From assembly GCA_904397865.1 (NCBI GenBank), contig CAJFOS010000014.1:62001-126000 (forward strand): 64,000 nt of DNA, read 5' to 3'. A model generated the notes under the pieces. The model saw nothing but the letters and a program-made list of their open reading frames with translations. It searched no databases and was not told the DNA's origin. Numbering within the stretch: the stretch's first letter is position 1; each line of letters begins with the position of its first letter. Made by a program: the position numbers and the translations under genes. Positions 60,674 through 64,000 of this stretch are shown here, piece after piece. The DNA comes from Candidatus Allochristensenella caecavium (lineage in GTDB: Bacteria > Bacillota > Clostridia > Christensenellales > QAND01).

Positions 60674-63295
60674 ATGGCCAAAGCAGGAAAATTGACGCCC
60701 ATGTTGCAGCAGTATCTGCTGACGAAGGAGGCCTACAAGGATTGCATATTGCTGTACCGGCTCGGCGATTTTTACGAGATGTTTTTCGACGATGCGATTA
60801 CAGCTTCGCGTGAACTGGAAATTGTATTGACTGGACGCGATTGCGGGCTGGAAGAACGGGCGCCGATGTGTGGTGTGCCTTATCATAGTGTAGATGGTTA
60901 TATCAAAAAATTAATTGAAAAGGGATATAAGGTCGCCATCTGCGAACAGCTGACCGACCCTGCCTTGAGCAAGGGGCTGGTGGAACGTGATGTAGTACGG
61001 GTTATCACGCCAGGTACGGTGATTGAAGACTCCATGATTGACCGGGAACGCAATACGTTCATCCTTTCGCTCTATGCACAGGGAGAACGTTTGGGAATGG
61101 CCTGGTGCGATGTATCAACAGGCGAATTCTTTACCGATGAGATAACAACCGATGACATGTGCGCCGCCTTGCAGGCGCAGATTGCGCGAATTGACCCGGC
61201 GGAAATCATCACGGACGACAGCACCTATCTGCTGGGAACAACGGTGTTTGGGGCGTGTAACCGCCTGGTAACACCGGTTGGCGCGTGGACATTTGCCCAG
61301 GAGACGGCGGCTAAGGCGCTTTATGAGCAATTTCATGTACAGACGCTGGGTGGATTTGGGCTAAAGGAAACGGACGTGTGTGTAGCGGCTGCTGGCGCCT
61401 TGGTCTTCTATCTCAACCAGACACAGAAAGTGCAGTTGACGCATATCAACCACTTGCAGCGTGCCAAGGGCGGCGAATCCATGGAGTTAGACGCGCACAC
61501 AAAGCGCAATCTGGAACTGACGCAGCCCATGATGGGCAGCGGCAAGCGCGGAACGCTGTTGTGGGTGTTGGACCATACCAAAAGTGCCCAGGGGACACGG
61601 CTTTTACGCAAATGGATTGAACAACCATTACAGCAACGGGAGAAGATAGAAGCTCGACTGGATGCGGTAGATGCTTTGGTGCAGGATTACGGATGCCGTG
61701 AATCGCTGCGGGAAATCCTGCATACGGTTTATGATTTGGAACGGTTATGCGGGAAGATATCGTACGGAACGCTCAATGCGCGGGATGCACAGGCGATAGG
61801 ACGAACGTTACGGGCGGTTCCACAGGTACGAGAGGTGTTGTCTGGATTTTCCTGCACGCTGATGCAATCGATTCTGGTGGAATTGCAACCGTTGGATACG
61901 CTGGCAGAGCGAATTGAGAAGGCAATTGTGGATGACCCGCCTTCCGGAGTACGCGATGGCGGAATCATCCGGGATGGATACGATGAAGAAGTGGATAAAC
62001 TGCGCAATGCCTATACACAAGGACGGTCCTGGCTGGCGGATTTGGAGGCACGCGAACGGGAAGCAACCGGCATCCGAAACCTTAAAATTGGTTATAACAA
62101 GGTGTTTGGTTACTTTTTGGAAGTGACAAAGAGCCAGATTGACCAGGTACCGTATCGCTATGTGCGCAAACAGACGCTGGCCAATGCAGAACGCTATATT
62201 ACTGAAGAACTTAAGGAATTGGAAGAGACAATTTTAGGAGCAGAGGAGAAATGCATGCGGCTGGAATACCAGCTGTTTGTGACGCTGCGAGAGGCGATTG
62301 CTGCGCACATGGATGCCCTGCAAGGCATTTCGCGGGCGCTGGCACAGATTGACGCAGTACAGTCCCTGGCAGTGGCTGCGTATGAAAACCAATATGTGCG
62401 GCCGCAAATCAACCAGCAGGGGATTTTGCAGATTGAGGAAGGCCGGCATCCGGTCGTTGAAAAGACGGTGCAGGGGTTTGTGCCCAACAATGCGATTTTG
62501 GATAGCGAAGAAAATCGTTTTCTGATTATTACAGGCCCGAATATGTCGGGTAAATCCACCTATATGCGGCAGGTGGCTATGATTGCGCTAATGGCGCATA
62601 TTGGTTCCTTTGTACCGGCTAAAACGGCCAATATCTGCGTGATTGACCGGATATTTACGCGTGTAGGTGCGTCGGATGATTTGGCTTCCGGGCGCAGCAC
62701 GTTTATGGTGGAAATGGTGGAACTGGCCAATATTTTGCATAATGCAACAGCGCAGAGCCTGATAATCCTGGATGAAATAGGCCGTGGTACCAGCACGTTT
62801 GACGGGCTGTCAATCGCTTGGGCGGCGGCTGAATATATCTGCAACCAGCAATCGCTGGGGGCTAAAGCGCTGTTTGCCACGCATTACCACGAATTAGCTG
62901 AGCTGGAAGGGCATATGCAAGGGGTAAAAAACTATTGCGTACTGGCCAAAGAGGTGGGCGATGATATTTTATTTTTGCATCGCATCGTGCGGGGCGGAAC
63001 GGACAAAAGCTTTGGTATCCAAGTGGCAAAGCTGGCCGGTGTGCCGCAAAGCGTTTTAACGCGGGCAAAGGAGATTTTGCAGGAACTGCGCAAGCTCGAT
63101 GTAGACGGACACATTTTGGGAAAGGTGCCCGAGATTATTACAGATACGGAACAGCTGACGCTATTTAACGTCGAAGAAATGAAAAAAGACGAAGTGTTGG
63201 AAGCGCTTCGTGCGGTGGATATTGCAAGCCTGACGCCGCTGGAAGCACTGAACCAGCTCAACGAGCTGCAACAGAAAGCGGTGAAACTGCAATGA
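60674..63295 (+). CDS. mutS: DNA mismatch repair protein MutS
   Basis: Recognises mismatches and signals with MutL. The 873-residue protein has the mismatch-reading Phe-x-Glu in GDFYEMF (33-35), a central lever and clamp region, Walker A GPNMSGKST, Walker B in LIILDEIGRGTSTFDG and THYHELAEL. The start follows TAGGAGG. Its stop codon overlaps the mutL start (ATGA). Confidence 0.97.
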   Translation: MAKAGKLTPMLQQYLLTKEAYKDCILLYRLGDFYEMFFDDAITASRELEIVLTGRDCGLEERAPMCGVPYHSVDGYIKKLIEKGYKVAICEQLTDPALSKGLVERDVVRVITPGTVIEDSMIDRERNTFILSLYAQGERLGMAWCDVSTGEFFTDEITTDDMCAALQAQIARIDPAEIITDDSTYLLGTTVFGACNRLVTPVGAWTFAQETAAKALYEQFHVQTLGGFGLKETDVCVAAAGALVFYLNQTQKVQLTHINHLQRAKGGESMELDAHTKRNLELTQPMMGSGKRGTLLWVLDHTKSAQGTRLLRKWIEQPLQQREKIEARLDAVDALVQDYGCRESLREILHTVYDLERLCGKISYGTLNARDAQAIGRTLRAVPQVREVLSGFSCTLMQSILVELQPLDTLAERIEKAIVDDPPSGVRDGGIIRDGYDEEVDKLRNAYTQGRSWLADLEAREREATGIRNLKIGYNKVFGYFLEVTKSQIDQVPYRYVRKQTLANAERYITEELKELEETILGAEEKCMRLEYQLFVTLREAIAAHMDALQGISRALAQIDAVQSLAVAAYENQYVRPQINQQGILQIEEGRHPVVEKTVQGFVPNNAILDSEENRFLIITGPNMSGKSTYMRQVAMIALMAHIGSFVPAKTANICVIDRIFTRVGASDDLASGRSTFMVEMVELANILHNATAQSLIILDEIGRGTSTFDGLSIAWAAAEYICNQQSLGAKALFATHYHELAELEGHMQGVKNYCVLAKEVGDDILFLHRIVRGGTDKSFGIQVAKLAGVPQSVLTRAKEILQELRKLDVDGHILGKVPEIITDTEQLTLFNVEEMKKDEVLEALRAVDIASLTPLEALNQLNELQQKAVKLQ

Positions 63296-64000
63296 GGATT
63301 CAACAGCTGGATGCAGCTACTGCCAACCGGATTGCGGCGGGTGAAGTTGTCGAGCGGCCGAGCAGCGTCATCAAGGAATTATGCGAAAACGCCATTGACG
63401 CAGGCGCCACGGCCCTGACGATTGAGATTGAGCGCGGCGGAATGGAGCGGATGCGTGTAACCGATAATGGAGGCGGCATTCATCCAGAGGACATGCCGCT
63501 GGCGTTTATGCGGCATGCAACGGGAAAGATTCGAAGCGGAGATTCGTTGATGGCGGTTGAGACGCTTGGATTCCGCGGGGAGGCGTTGAGCAGCATTGCT
63601 GCCGTGGCACAGGTGGAGATGGTGTCCCGGCAGAAAAATGCACAGATTGGCAGCCGAATCATGATTCACGGCGGCGAGATAAAGGCGCAGAGTGAATGCG
63701 GGGGGCCTGAAGGCACGAGCGTGACAGTGGACCATCTGTTTTACAACACACCGGCACGGTTAAAATTTGCAAAAAGCACACAAGCAGAGACAGCACAAAT
63801 CAGCGATGTGGTGCAACGTGTGATATTATCCAATCCGCATATCGCCATTCGCTTTTTTAATAATGGAAAACTGGTTTTACAAAGCCCTGGAACAGACCTT
63901 CGAGATGCGATTCAAGCTGTTTACGGGACCCAAATCAGCCGGCAGTTGATTCCCATTCTGCCACAGCCTGAGCAAGCGGTACAATTTGGCGGCTATGTCG
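63292..64000 (+). CDS. mutL: DNA mismatch repair protein MutL, 3' truncated by the window edge
   Basis: The first 236 residues of MutL are seen. The GHKL ATPase motifs are in place: IAAGEVVERPSSVIKEL, ENAIDAGA (Asn and Asp of motif I), TDNGGGI, a GFRGEAL motif, and GTSVTVDHLFYNTPAR. The frame is open to the end of the window. The ATG overlaps the mutS stop. Confidence 0.96.
   Translation, partial: MRIQQLDAATANRIAAGEVVERPSSVIKELCENAIDAGATALTIEIERGGMERMRVTDNGGGIHPEDMPLAFMRHATGKIRSGDSLMAVETLGFRGEALSSIAAVAQVEMVSRQKNAQIGSRIMIHGGEIKAQSECGGPEGTSVTVDHLFYNTPARLKFAKSTQAETAQISDVVQRVILSNPHIAIRFFNNGKLVLQSPGTDLRDAIQAVYGTQISRQLIPILPQPEQAVQFGGYV

Overview
The window reads as a chromosomal segment of an endospore-forming Clostridia-class Firmicute with a mid-range GC content. 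I cannot name the species. The evidence is a complete spoIIIA operon, pro-sigK, spoIVB, spo0A, spoIIM, ytfJ, strong AAGGAGG-type ribosome binding sites, many TTG/GTG starts, and gene orders typical of Clostridia (argR-recN-spoIVB-spo0A, cmk-plsC-ispH/rpsA, mutS-mutL). Almost every gene lies on the + strand, usually with a few bases of spacing or 1-20 base overlaps, so the region is a chain of co-oriented operons.

Layout. 1-16.4 kb: a truncated PMT-type mannosyltransferase, then DNA uptake, topology and proteolysis genes (comM, dprA, topA, trmFO, hslV, hslU), a sugar nucleotidyltransferase fused to a degenerate phosphomutase, RNase J, ylbF-like, mltG and pro-sigK. 16.4-24.2 kb: an AP-endonuclease-like gene, a Pro-peptidase, efp, a small zinc-ribbon protein, then spoIIIAA-AH, with two sites that closely resemble sigma-E promoters. 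24.2-36.4 kb: an Asp23/AmaP/DUF2273 envelope group, then nusB, a TsaD-like gene, xseA, xseB, ispA, a large structured OLE RNA, oapA, dxs, tlyA, nadK, argR and recN. 36.5-48.4 kb: spoIVB, spo0A, spoIIM, deoB, punA, a dacF-like gene, lysA, an M50 protease, scpA, scpB, DUF2953, ytfJ and dacB. 48.4-55.8 kb: rluB, three tandem histidine phosphatases, a frameshifted flavoprotein gene, cmk, plsC and an ispH-rpsA fusion. 55.8-57.8 kb: seven tRNA genes, then an AT-rich islet with one minus-strand gene. 57.8-64 kb: a FabT-like regulator with a DegV protein, then miaB, mutS and the start of mutL.

Points that stand out. (1) A roughly 580-nt OLE RNA with its own promoter lies between ispA and a gene for its membrane partner OapA, in the gene order known for OLE loci. 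(2) Spo0A keeps its DNA-binding domain and phospho-acceptor Asp, but its receiver has lost the acidic Mg-binding pair and the switch Thr. (3) The DacF homologue has lost the catalytic Ser of SxxK and the Lys of KTG, and the spoIIA and spoVA blocks that follow dacF in Bacillus are absent, leaving dacF next to lysA. (4) SpoIIIAF is only 55 residues. (5) The IspH-S1 fusion carries an internal promoter, Shine-Dalgarno site and ATG exactly at the domain junction. (6) A FabT-type palindrome overlaps the predicted start of a fabT-degV operon. (7) A minus-strand gene with an R-x4-H motif, possibly a HEPN RNase, follows the tRNA array.
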